Shown here in pieces: positions 18,731 to 27,418 of a DNA stretch of 64,000 nucleotides. The stretch comes from UBA1181 sp045639525 (GTDB lineage Bacteria > Bacteroidota > Bacteroidia > Bacteroidales > Paludibacteraceae), in assembly GCA_045639525.1 (NCBI GenBank), contig JAZUDI010000046.1, positions 1 through 64,000 on the forward strand, written 5' to 3'. The stretch's first letter is position 1. Each line of letters begins with the position of its first letter. The notes under the pieces were generated by a model. It was not told where the DNA came from. It saw nothing but the letters and a program-made list of their open reading frames with translations, and did no database searches. The position numbers and the translations under genes are program-made.

Positions 18731-20167
18731 ATGGAACAGGATTTGAAAAAACAGACGGCTCGCTCCATCTTGTGGAACGCTTTGGACAAGGTGGGTTTCC
18801 AAATGGTGGCTTTAGGAGTAGGTTTGATCACGATGAGGCTTTTGTCTCCCCGTGAGTTCGGATTGATCGGCGCTTTGGCGATCTTCACGGCCCTCTCCAA
18901 TATCTTGGTGGAGAGTGGTTTCTCCTCCGCGATGATACGACGCAAAGAGAATAGTGATGGCGAGTATGTGGCCGTCCTCTCTTTCAATGTGGCCTTAAGT
19001 CTCCTTTTTTACGTCCTACTATTCCTCTTTTCCCCAGCCATAGCGAGTTATTGCAATATGCCTGAGTTGGAGTCTCTTTCCCACTTGCTCTTTTTATCTG
19101 TGATTTTCAACTCCTTGGGTATTGTTCCGATCATTCAATTGACCAAATCGTTGTCCTTCAAGAGGATGTCCATCGCCAGTTTGATGGGGGCGTTGGTGTC
19201 GGGAATCGTGACGATTCTATTGATTCTGAAAGGGTATAGTTATTGGGCATTGGCATGGCAGATTGTTTTGCAGAGTGCGGTGAAGACGACTCTTTTGTGG
19301 CTCTTCTGCGGATGGTTGCCCAATCGTGCGCCTCGTTTCGAGGTGCTGAAGGAACTCATCTCTTTTAGTTTCTCCTTAATAGGCACCAATCTCTTGAATA
19401 CATTGGCCCGATATGTCTATAACCCCTACATAGGACGCTACTTCGGCGAGGAGCGTTTGGGTTATTATGCGGAGTCGTATAAATTCTACATTTTGCCGGT
19501 CAATATCATCTCCGGCACCTTTGCAGGCGTCGCTTTGCCTGTCTTGTCCAAGTTGAATGAGGAACCCTCCCGACAACTCACCTACTTGCGTAAGATGATG
19601 CGTGTGGTAGCCTTCGCCATCTTTCCTGTGATGATGGGCGCGATGGCCTGCTTCGACAATTTGGAGATGGTGATTTTGGGTGAGAAATGGGCGGAGATAG
19701 TGCCCTATTTCAGGGTTTTAGCGGTTGCGGGATTGGTTGGCCCTATGCATATCATGTATCTGAATTTAATGGTAGTGAAGGGCTTCACCAAATTTAATCT
19801 TCTGTTGGAGGTGGTGCGAAATGTGTTGACTATTCTCTTCCTCTTTCTTTCCCATGATTCGGTCTATATGATTCTGTGGGGAATCGTGGCGGCGAACCTT
19901 CTCTCATATATGGTGGACCTCTTCTTTGTGAGAAGGGTGGTGACCTATTCGATCTATCATCAATTGAAGGATATCTTCCCCTATTTAGTTCTCTCCCTCT
20001 TTATGGGTGGCTGCGTCTATCTGGTAGGTACACTCTCTTTGGAGGTCCACCTGAAGCTTCTTTTACAACTGGTGGTCGGTGGTGTGACCTATTTATTACC
20101 TGCTAAAATCTTAGGTTCTACCGTGTTGGAGGATGTCCTGAATATCTTTCTGAAAAAAGGGCGTTGA
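18731..20167 (+). CDS. Polysaccharide flippase (Wzx/MOP family)
   Basis: 478 residues with about 12-14 membrane helices and little else. The N-terminus (ARSILWNALDKVGFQMVALGVGLITMRLL) and the following PREFGLIGALAIF are typical of WzxC-like lipopolysaccharide/O-antigen transporters of the MOP exporter superfamily. These move lipid-linked glycans across the inner membrane. No glycosyltransferase cluster surrounds it, so it is an isolated member. It converges on the 20173 gene with only 5 bases between stop codons. Confidence 0.88.
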   Translation: MEQDLKKQTARSILWNALDKVGFQMVALGVGLITMRLLSPREFGLIGALAIFTALSNILVESGFSSAMIRRKENSDGEYVAVLSFNVALSLLFYVLLFLFSPAIASYCNMPELESLSHLLFLSVIFNSLGIVPIIQLTKSLSFKRMSIASLMGALVSGIVTILLILKGYSYWALAWQIVLQSAVKTTLLWLFCGWLPNRAPRFEVLKELISFSFSLIGTNLLNTLARYVYNPYIGRYFGEERLGYYAESYKFYILPVNIISGTFAGVALPVLSKLNEEPSRQLTYLRKMMRVVAFAIFPVMMGAMACFDNLEMVILGEKWAEIVPYFRVLAVAGLVGPMHIMYLNLMVVKGFTKFNLLLEVVRNVLTILFLFLSHDSVYMILWGIVAANLLSYMVDLFFVRRVVTYSIYHQLKDIFPYLVLSLFMGGCVYLVGTLSLEVHLKLLLQLVVGGVTYLLPAKILGSTVLEDVLNIFLKKGR

Positions 20168-20174
20168 TCCCTTT
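20156..20174 (-). terminator. Convergent terminator overlapping a stop codon
   Basis: AAAGGG (20156-20161) pairs with CCCTTT (20169-20174). On the minus strand the hairpin is followed by TTTTTT, a good terminator for the 20173 gene, whose stop codon lies inside the stem. On the plus strand the T-run is poor. The stem is only 6 bp. Confidence 0.55.
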
Positions 20175-21669
20175 ATTCTTCGTTAAATGTAATCAAATCC
20201 AAGGTGTAATCGCCCATGGCGCAAGGTATTGGGAGCACTTCCTCGATTTTCTTACATGAGATTTTATTCTTATTCAACATGGTTCCTCTGGAGAGTGGTG
20301 ATGGTCGGCTGATCACGTCCGTGTAGATCTCCATAGTGGGATTGTGTAGGTTCTCACTTCGTAGTGTCGCCACACTATTCTCTCTGTCGGCTCGTACCAA
20401 ATTTGCTTCTGGCCTCTCTCCGAAACGGTAATAATATTTATTGCTCACGCTGTTTTTCTCCTGCAAGAGATAGGTGGCTTGTGGATGGTTGTGGATGTGC
20501 TCGACAATGGCCTCCTCGTTGTAGTAATTGAGTTGATAGGATGGCACGATTGCGGTAGCCATGTTCCACAGGAAGGCGGAGAACGCAAGGCCGTAGAGCA
20601 TGGATTCCTTGCCGACAAAAGGGTGTAGGAAGAAGGCTGCACAGAGAGGTAGCATTACCATGAATTCAGCGTTGCCGTGGGAGAAGAAGGCGAAGAGCAG
20701 ACTGAGGGTGAACGCGATGATGTGGCTGATCTCTATGACATTCAAATCGGGCATGGAAAAACGCTTGCCGATCTTTATGTCTGTCACGAAAGCGTATATC
20801 CAGGATCCAAGACAAACCAATGCCACCAAAATGGCTACGACGCAAATCACAGCGAGTATGAGATTTCCTTTGAGTATAATCGGTATGTTCCCGTGGACTT
20901 GGTAAATGGTGCGGAATAGATTGATAGGGGTCAGTATGATATTGGTCCATCCGAAATGGATATCAGCCGAATCGGAGTGGTAGTAGTCTGTCATGAATCT
21001 GAATAAATCCAATAGGAGATGACCCTCTTCGTTTCTTGGCATTGCGAACAGGTATACGAGGGGAATCGTCAGCGAGGCAAGTGTGAACAATGTCAGGCTT
21101 ATCATTCTGCGGTCGATCAAATATCCCATCCATAGGCCCAATCCCCAAAAGAGGGCAGTCTGATGGAAGAGGCAAGCTACGGCGAAGGATAATCCGCTCA
21201 AAAAGGCGAATGTTGTATGCTCCTCCTGGATTCCCTTGATAAAGAATAGTGTTGCCAGTAGGCAAAAGAAGAGCGGAATGATGTAGGTCTCTCCATCTGT
21301 GGCGAATCGAAGCATACCAAAGGTGCTGGCGCAGAAAAAGATGAGGGTCCGGCTCTTGATGGTGGAGCAAACCATTTTTAGCGCCTTGTAGGCGACGAAT
21401 AATGTGGCCAGGGCGAACAAGGCGTTGGTGGCTTGCATCATTTTTAGCACATCAATAGAGGGGAACAAAGATCCTAAAATCTTGTATTCCAAATGGAAGA
21501 AACCGTTGAAGAGGAGGTGGTGGGGATGAAAAAGATCCACGCCATATTTGGCGCTGCATGCGTAGTCGTATGCGTCCAAAGATGCATTATTGCTGGGAAG
21601 TAAAAGATAAGCCATCGCTATGGCCGCCATGACTTTGGTGATCCATTTATTGTTTTTCTCCTCCTCCAT
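20173..21669 (-). CDS. Polytopic membrane protein, GT-C-like
   Basis: 498 residues from the ATG at 21669 (MEEEKNNKW). An ATG at 21696 is also possible. The longest frame would begin with TTG inside a hairpin and is unlikely. About ten membrane helices follow an acidic loop containing SLDAYDYACSAKYG and HPHHLLFNGFFHLEYK. That resembles the Asp-bearing first loop of GT-C membrane glycosyltransferases. A soluble tail of about 110 residues ends the protein. No firm family is recognised; a role in surface glycan synthesis is a guess supported only by the neighbouring flippase. Confidence 0.65.
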   Translation of the reverse strand: MEEEKNNKWITKVMAAIAMAYLLLPSNNASLDAYDYACSAKYGVDLFHPHHLLFNGFFHLEYKILGSLFPSIDVLKMMQATNALFALATLFVAYKALKMVCSTIKSRTLIFFCASTFGMLRFATDGETYIIPLFFCLLATLFFIKGIQEEHTTFAFLSGLSFAVACLFHQTALFWGLGLWMGYLIDRRMISLTLFTLASLTIPLVYLFAMPRNEEGHLLLDLFRFMTDYYHSDSADIHFGWTNIILTPINLFRTIYQVHGNIPIILKGNLILAVICVVAILVALVCLGSWIYAFVTDIKIGKRFSMPDLNVIEISHIIAFTLSLLFAFFSHGNAEFMVMLPLCAAFFLHPFVGKESMLYGLAFSAFLWNMATAIVPSYQLNYYNEEAIVEHIHNHPQATYLLQEKNSVSNKYYYRFGERPEANLVRADRENSVATLRSENLHNPTMEIYTDVISRPSPLSRGTMLNKNKISCKKIEEVLPIPCAMGDYTLDLITFNEE

Positions 21670-21706
21670 GTTGTTGTGAGTTATTTTGTGAACCATATAA
21701 AAAACC

Positions 21707-21734
21707 AAAAGCAAGCTATAAATTGCTTGCTTTT
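21707..21734 (-). terminator. 10-bp hairpin with T-run before the 21669 start
   Basis: AAAAGCAAGC (21707-21716) and GCTTGCTTTT (21725-21734) form a perfect 10-bp stem with an 8-base loop. On the minus strand it is followed by GGTTTTTTAT. It can end transcription from the M6 protease gene. If the -7 box at 21789-21796 is used, it would sit in the leader of the 20173 gene and could act as an attenuator. Confidence 0.6.
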
Positions 21735-21788
21735 AGAAAACCATAAACCTTACATCTATAAAGAATCATGTTTCACAACATTACACTG

Positions 21789-21796
21789 CAAAGATA
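21789..21796 (-). promoter_or_regulatory. Possible -7 box for the 20173 gene
   Basis: TATCTTTG on the minus strand fits TAnnTTTG. Nineteen bases upstream is TTTT in place of TTTG. The leader would be about 110 bases and include the hairpin at 21707-21734. Confidence 0.4.
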
Positions 21797-21875
21797 TAGA
21801 TATATCTTGTATAAAAAAATGTTTGGCCGATTTTTTTTAGTTAAAATTTATATTGTATAAGTCGTTCGAAACTAA

Positions 21876-24428
21876 TTAATTAGAACTCTTTATGCCCTTG
21901 AGGGTGAGTTGAACCCTATTCGAAATAATCCGCAATAGGTACAATCCTGCGTCGTAATCCTCGCCGAAGGTCGTTGACCCCATTCCGGAAGAGAGAATCT
22001 CCTTCATTTCTCCTGTTGAGGCATAGACGTAGATGGTCTCCTCTCCCGTTGTTCCTATCAGCGTGAAAGCTTCCGTTGTGGGATTTTGCGAAAGGTGATA
22101 TTCTGTTGTCGTGATATCCTCGATGTGAGTTGGAGCGGCCAAAGGGGTAATGGAGACACTATCCACGTAGAGCGGATGCGTCGTGTTCTCCGTCGTGAAA
22201 CGAAGGGTGTGTATGCCTTGTGGCAGTTCTATTTGTTTGTTGGTGTATTTATATCCTGTGCTATTGCTGGTTACCCTCACGTCTGGAACACCATGGATGA
22301 ACATCGTGTCAAGTGGCTCGTAATCGAGTGAGATGCTCAATACCGCATCGTAGTTGGTGGAGTTACGCATGCTCAGGTTGTAGAGTCTTTCCTCCTCCAC
22401 ATTGATCGTGTATTGTGTCCACTCATTGTTCTCTCCGTAGATGATCGTGTAGCCGATAGGTTGGTTGTTTTGCCGATTGATGAATTGGAAGAGAGGGAAG
22501 AGCCCCTCGTCGTTTCTAATGTAGTTGCTTGAGCGATCCGATTGGTAGGATATGCCATATCCGCCCTTGTCATACGCCTCCATCTGGAAACTGCCGGGGA
22601 TGGCGATCGGTTGATCGTAGAAAGGCGTGGATGTGATGACGGAGAGGGTGTAGCGCATGAATCCCTGTTTGCCTCTTGAATCGATTACTTGCGCGGTGAA
22701 GGTCTCTTCTCCCACCTCGGTAGGCGCACCCGTCAAAACACCATTCTCATTGAGTGTCATGCCGTTGGGTAGTTTGCCTTCGTAAACGATTATGCGGTAG
22801 GGCGCCACGCCACCTTCGACGGTCAATGTGTCCACATAGTGGTTGTAGATGCCTCCCTTCTTCAACTCTTTCTTGGTGAATTCCGGCGTCTCGATAAATT
22901 CTCCGCATCGGAATGTCATGCTCTCCCCGTATGCGCTGAAATCCCAAAGGTAGATGCCTGAATTGCTGCCGTCAACCCACTTTGCGCTTGGCTTGGAGTC
23001 ATCGCTGAAGTGGTCGGGTCCGTTCCCCTTTGCCCAGAATGGGTTGTTGTCGGTTGCGGGACGGCAATCCAGCAGCTCGTCTTTGCCTGGATAATTGTTG
23101 TCGCCCCTCGCGTTGCTATGCCAAATGAAGATTCCCTTGTCGTTGTTGTACCAGGTGGCGAAATGTCTGTCCCGCACCTCTATGTAGTAGGTTTCCTGGC
23201 TGTTTTTCCCTTTGCCTCTGTAAACGGCGGCGTGTCCGACGCCTTGTTTGAGGGTGATTTGTTTTCCTCCCGTCACTTGGGTGATGTCTTGCTTGTCAGT
23301 CAGCCAACCCAGTTGATCCATCGCCCAAGCGTTAGGGTAGGTGGGGTTGGTCTCGCTGGAGATGGAGAAAGCGTCTCCAATATTGTATTTGGAGGCATTG
23401 TTGGCCTCGTGCTCCTCATACTGGTAAAAATCGGGCCATCCGCAGACGAGGTGTCCGTTTTCGTGAACGAAGGTGCCCATCGTCAATTTCTTGTCGATGT
23501 CTGTGATTTGGTAGGTGTGGTAGGCGGAGCGGCTAAAAGTTCTGTCGTCCAAGGAGACTTGCATGGAACTTTGGTGTGGCCATAGTCCCGTGGCCCATTG
23601 GTTCCTGCAAGTGCCTGCGTAGAGGATGTTCAATGCCATGATTCCTCCATACATGTTTCTCGTGAGTTTGGAGAGGTTGCCAGCCTGCTCCTTGTTCCAT
23701 TCGTTGAGTGCGCTGCCGATGACAGGGTAGAGCCTGTCTATGGTGTAGGTGGTCGCATTATCAGGCGAATAGTACGATTTGTTGTTTGGAGCGGTGTAGA
23801 ACTTCTTCGGCACATAGTTGATGTAGGTGAGCTTGCCACTGGAGATCCATTGGAAATACTCTTTGATGGAGCGGGCATTGCCGAATTGCGGGTTGTTGTC
23901 TCCATTCAGGAATTGTTCGATTTGATCTCTGGTGACCGTCGATTTCTCGTCGGGGAAATCAATGATGATGCAGATTCCGTATACGGTGTCTGGCAGTACG
24001 GTCGCGGCTCTCAAAGTGGGCTGATCCGACTTCCCGGCCTCTTTGTTAAGCTTTTCCTTGGTCTGTTGGATTTTTTCGTTTCGGCTCTCTTGGGAGATGC
24101 GGATGGCCGGCTCGACAATCATTTTCACCGCATCGGGAGCCTCTCCCCCTTTGTAAACGATGCCGGAGGAGGCGTATTCTCGTTTGTCCGCGGAGAGCAA
24201 GGCATAGCATATTTCTCCGCTTTTTTCATCTTTCGTAAGGGTATAGCGGTCTACACTTTCCGCATCGATGTAAAGATCGTTACCGTAAAGGTAAACGGTT
24301 ACACGCTCACCGTTGGGCTGCGTCATGGCATAGGGCGTCCTATGGTAAACCATGGCCTGTATCCATCCAGCTTGGCACAAAAGGAGAAGGATCATGACGA
24401 TCCTATATGTAAGCGTGTTTTTTTTCAT
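21876..24428 (-). CDS. Secreted M6-family metalloprotease with T9SS sorting domain
   Basis: 850 residues from the ATG at 24428, chosen for its signal peptide (MKKNTLTYRIVMILLLLCQA). The zinc motif is HENGHLVCGWPD, with His322, Glu323 and His326, matching the M6 pattern HExGHxxGxPD. A putative Ig domain follows (VEGGVAPYRIIVYEGKLPNG to GVLTGAPTEVGEETF), then a beta-sandwich resembling a carbohydrate-binding module. The last 75 residues are a clear T9SS type A sorting domain (LSQNPTTEAFTLIG, YASTGEMKEI, AGLYLLRI). The product should be secreted through the T9SS and cleaved or anchored at the surface. It lies downstream of the J-domain genes but probably has its own promoter. Confidence 0.9.
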   Translation of the reverse strand: MKKNTLTYRIVMILLLLCQAGWIQAMVYHRTPYAMTQPNGERVTVYLYGNDLYIDAESVDRYTLTKDEKSGEICYALLSADKREYASSGIVYKGGEAPDAVKMIVEPAIRISQESRNEKIQQTKEKLNKEAGKSDQPTLRAATVLPDTVYGICIIIDFPDEKSTVTRDQIEQFLNGDNNPQFGNARSIKEYFQWISSGKLTYINYVPKKFYTAPNNKSYYSPDNATTYTIDRLYPVIGSALNEWNKEQAGNLSKLTRNMYGGIMALNILYAGTCRNQWATGLWPHQSSMQVSLDDRTFSRSAYHTYQITDIDKKLTMGTFVHENGHLVCGWPDFYQYEEHEANNASKYNIGDAFSISSETNPTYPNAWAMDQLGWLTDKQDITQVTGGKQITLKQGVGHAAVYRGKGKNSQETYYIEVRDRHFATWYNNDKGIFIWHSNARGDNNYPGKDELLDCRPATDNNPFWAKGNGPDHFSDDSKPSAKWVDGSNSGIYLWDFSAYGESMTFRCGEFIETPEFTKKELKKGGIYNHYVDTLTVEGGVAPYRIIVYEGKLPNGMTLNENGVLTGAPTEVGEETFTAQVIDSRGKQGFMRYTLSVITSTPFYDQPIAIPGSFQMEAYDKGGYGISYQSDRSSNYIRNDEGLFPLFQFINRQNNQPIGYTIIYGENNEWTQYTINVEEERLYNLSMRNSTNYDAVLSISLDYEPLDTMFIHGVPDVRVTSNSTGYKYTNKQIELPQGIHTLRFTTENTTHPLYVDSVSITPLAAPTHIEDITTTEYHLSQNPTTEAFTLIGTTGEETIYVYASTGEMKEILSSGMGSTTFGEDYDAGLYLLRIISNRVQLTLKGIKSSN

Positions 24429-24455
24429 GGACTTCCCTTTAAAAGTGTAACTCCT

Positions 24456-24463
24456 CAAATATA
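24456..24463 (-). promoter_or_regulatory. Possible -7 box for the M6 protease gene
   Basis: TATATTTG on the minus strand, 28 bases before the ATG at 24428, fits TAnnTTTG. No good -33 box lies at the expected distance. Confidence 0.4.
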
Positions 24464-24540
24464 CAATTTTTTTTTACTTCTTATTAAAAATAATCAGTAA
24501 AAGTGGAATTTTTTTTTGGGAAAAGTCTCGAACGGGGAAA

Positions 24541-27372
24541 TCACTTTGGGGCTGTCAACTTATCGATGATCCGATCATATGCCGCATTGATTTCCGCCAT
24601 CTTTTTCGTACAGAACTGGATGTTGCCTTTGTTTTGTGGGAGGTCTGGATGATACATCCTTGCCAGCCGTTTATGCGCTTTTTTTGCTTCCGATAGGTCC
24701 GCGTTCGGATTGAGTCCTAACAGCGCGTAATCAGCATTGCTCGCCTTTTGCATCTTCTCTTTCGAATTCCCCTTGGAATGGTGGGAGAAATCTTCTTCCT
24801 GCGAATTGTCCTCTTGATCCTCGCGGAGCGGATTGTACCGTTTGGCGAAAGAGTGGATGGTGCCACTGTCCAGACCCAGTCCGATCATCGCCTTCCAAAT
24901 GTAATTCCACTCGTCTGATTTGATGCCATCCGTGTCGATGGCAAGTTTGAACAGAAGTTCGACAATATCGTGTCGTTCAGTGGAATTGGTGAATGATTTG
25001 ATCGTTTCAAAAGCATGATCAGTGACAAAATTATCCCCTTTAATATATCCCTTGTAATTGATGGGTAAATCAGGGTGTTTCAGGAGAAAAACCTTGATGA
25101 TTTCTTTTCTTTGCTTGGTGAATTTTGGCCCTAATTTCACAAGGTTGGCGACCAATGTCGAGAGTATAGGTTGCAGTGTTGATCTCTTATCTTTCTTGTT
25201 CTCATCCTTGGAACTAATTCCTCCTGTGGCATGGAAGATTTCGAATCCAATCATTATAGCAAATATAGTTATTAATATAGGGAGTACTAATCCTTTGTTT
25301 TCCCCGTTAGAAGAGGATGAGTTATTGTTGAGGAGAAGAAATTTGCTTTTATCAAGTTTGTGCGAACCGTTCAATGGGGCCCACTCTCCTTCAAATTCGA
25401 AAAACAATTTGTCGGAATCCCATGCGGTTCTCCGTAGTTGTTTTGCTTGGGAAGAATGGTCGATGAGGTTTTTCCCCCACATGTCCTTGACGCTGTAGAT
25501 GGGGAGGTTCCACTTGTTTTTGTGGGTGCGGGATGACATATACCCTTCAACCTTTGCATTCAAAGTGATTGGCCGACTTAGGTCGATTTCGTGGAAAGGA
25601 TCGTATGTTTGGTTGGAAAAGTAGGTTTCTAAACGCCCGTTATCGGTCGTGAATTGTAATGAGTAGGCGAATGGATCGCTATCTGTTAGAAAGAGAAGAT
25701 TCTCTTCTTCTTGCGTGGAAGTAACCTCGCCTTTCTTTGTCATAAGAGAAGCGATATAGGAGAATTGTCGGAATTCTTGACGCGACGAAAAGTGGTTTTC
25801 CGGTTGTTGGATGATGATATCGATGAACTTGCAAAACCATGCCTTGCTGGTTTGGTCGAATATGTGGATGGTGTCCACCTTGATTATGGTTTGCGATGGT
25901 TTAAATGTTAGTTCCCACTCTTTGGTTTTGTATTGAATAAGATTTTCGTCAATGATGATTTCCGTATCTTTGTTCAAGGGGAACGACCAATCTAACGACT
26001 TTTTCCATTTGCTGATTTGCGGGTCGGATGGGCATAGTATCGCCATTCTCGACGTTGGAATCGCTATGTTGGTGAAATTGGGAGACTCCATAGACGGGAC
26101 GGAATAGAAGGCGCCGACTCTGTATGTGAATGCTTCCCCCTTTACAACTTTCCTTTTGGATGATGGGCCGAACATTTCAGCCTTGTATCCCGAGTTTGAG
26201 GCAACAGAAATGGTCTGGTGTTGTGTGTTGATTAAAGCGGATTGGATATCGAGGGCTTGAATGGTCTCAATGCTGCCGGATCTCCCTTGTATGATCTTGC
26301 TTTTGTTGTTGGAGATGGAGAAGGGATACTCTCGTAATGGATTGGAATTTGACGGTTTGAATATTGTGTAGTGGTCCACGTTATATTTGAGAGATGCGAG
26401 AAGTTGCGTATTGCTCGGAATACAAAAATAGCCCAAGCCTTTGTCGTTGGTTGTATATTGGACATGGCGTTGATCTCCTGAAATAGTTACGGTGGCGTAG
26501 GGGAGTTGATAACTCTGCGCGTCGATTGTCTGAATGCGACGGATTTCATAGTCTATGTCCGGTTGGTCGATGGTCCACCAACCTGATTGGTTGATTTGGG
26601 CGATGTAGGCGTTCTCTCCTGTTGGAGTAGCCACTCCCTTTTGAGTCCATGTGCCTAACTCTTCGTCAAAATACCATAAAGGCATAGCCATCCTATCTGA
26701 GGAATTGTTATTCTCCTCGTCCTTTGATTCCTTTCCTATTTTTACGATTATGGGTGTTTGACTTTTCAGTGGCAATCTCCTCTCCTTCGATAACAATTCG
26801 ATTTTGAAAAGTGCGAAGGTGTAGTGGTTGACTTTTCTTCCTGCGAATTCTTCCAAAATCTCTCCTCCTGGTTGTATGCCGAAAATGTGCGGGATCTCCT
26901 CCTCTGTTGGAAATACGATCTCCGAAACGACATTTCCGAAATAGGGATTGTTCATGTTATCGACGATAGAGAACCGATTGTATTTAGCCTCCAACCTTAG
27001 GGAATCCTTGTTGGTCGCGACGTGAAGCGTATCTTCGAAGCTCATGAAATTCAAGGTTCTGACCATATCCATCCTTCCCAATAACCGTAAACTCTTCGGA
27101 TGCCTGCTGGTGGTGCAATAATACTCTATGTCTTGGGAGCCGCTGATTTTCAACATGGCGTTGAATTCCTTGGCCTTGAAATAGGGGATGTGGAAATTGT
27201 TCTGGTAGGTGGAAAACCCGATGACCCTATTGGCCGTGGCGATGGAAAGGGTGGGTGCCCCGAGCTCCCTGTTTTCTATCTTAATGTCTGTTTCTGCGGA
27301 GTTGTCTCCCCGTGAGCAAGATAAGAGAGCCGCTCCAAGAAGAAGTAGTAAAATTTTTATGGTATTGTTCAT
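24541..27372 (-). CDS. Membrane J-domain/TerB-like lipoprotein (large)
   Basis: 943 residues from the ATG at 27372. This start gives a signal peptide with a lipobox (LLSC, Cys19). About 670 residues of predicted extracytoplasmic beta-rich sequence follow; they contain a carboxypeptidase-regulatory-like segment (YATVTISGDQRHVQYTTND). One membrane helix lies near residues 690-715 (LVLPILITIFAIMIGFEIF). The cytoplasmic part has a TerB-like helical domain (LLFKLAIDTDGIKSDEW) and a C-terminal J domain with the HPD motif at residues 908-910 (RMYHPDLPQ). J domains stimulate Hsp70 (DnaK) ATPase. TerB plus J resembles DjlA, but DjlA has no large periplasmic domain. The neighbour at 27419 is a shorter paralogue. 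Confidence 0.8.
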   Translation of the reverse strand: MNNTIKILLLLLGAALLSCSRGDNSAETDIKIENRELGAPTLSIATANRVIGFSTYQNNFHIPYFKAKEFNAMLKISGSQDIEYYCTTSRHPKSLRLLGRMDMVRTLNFMSFEDTLHVATNKDSLRLEAKYNRFSIVDNMNNPYFGNVVSEIVFPTEEEIPHIFGIQPGGEILEEFAGRKVNHYTFALFKIELLSKERRLPLKSQTPIIVKIGKESKDEENNNSSDRMAMPLWYFDEELGTWTQKGVATPTGENAYIAQINQSGWWTIDQPDIDYEIRRIQTIDAQSYQLPYATVTISGDQRHVQYTTNDKGLGYFCIPSNTQLLASLKYNVDHYTIFKPSNSNPLREYPFSISNNKSKIIQGRSGSIETIQALDIQSALINTQHQTISVASNSGYKAEMFGPSSKRKVVKGEAFTYRVGAFYSVPSMESPNFTNIAIPTSRMAILCPSDPQISKWKKSLDWSFPLNKDTEIIIDENLIQYKTKEWELTFKPSQTIIKVDTIHIFDQTSKAWFCKFIDIIIQQPENHFSSRQEFRQFSYIASLMTKKGEVTSTQEEENLLFLTDSDPFAYSLQFTTDNGRLETYFSNQTYDPFHEIDLSRPITLNAKVEGYMSSRTHKNKWNLPIYSVKDMWGKNLIDHSSQAKQLRRTAWDSDKLFFEFEGEWAPLNGSHKLDKSKFLLLNNNSSSSNGENKGLVLPILITIFAIMIGFEIFHATGGISSKDENKKDKRSTLQPILSTLVANLVKLGPKFTKQRKEIIKVFLLKHPDLPINYKGYIKGDNFVTDHAFETIKSFTNSTERHDIVELLFKLAIDTDGIKSDEWNYIWKAMIGLGLDSGTIHSFAKRYNPLREDQEDNSQEEDFSHHSKGNSKEKMQKASNADYALLGLNPNADLSEAKKAHKRLARMYHPDLPQNKGNIQFCTKKMAEINAAYDRIIDKLTAPK

Positions 27373-27418
27373 TGTGTCTATCAATATTGTATCAGTCGTC
27401 ATATGCGTTATTTGCACT

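Noticed and set aside
23598..24500. A 300-residue plus-strand frame
   Set aside because: It is antisense to the M6 protease, which has a clear catalytic motif and sorting domain.
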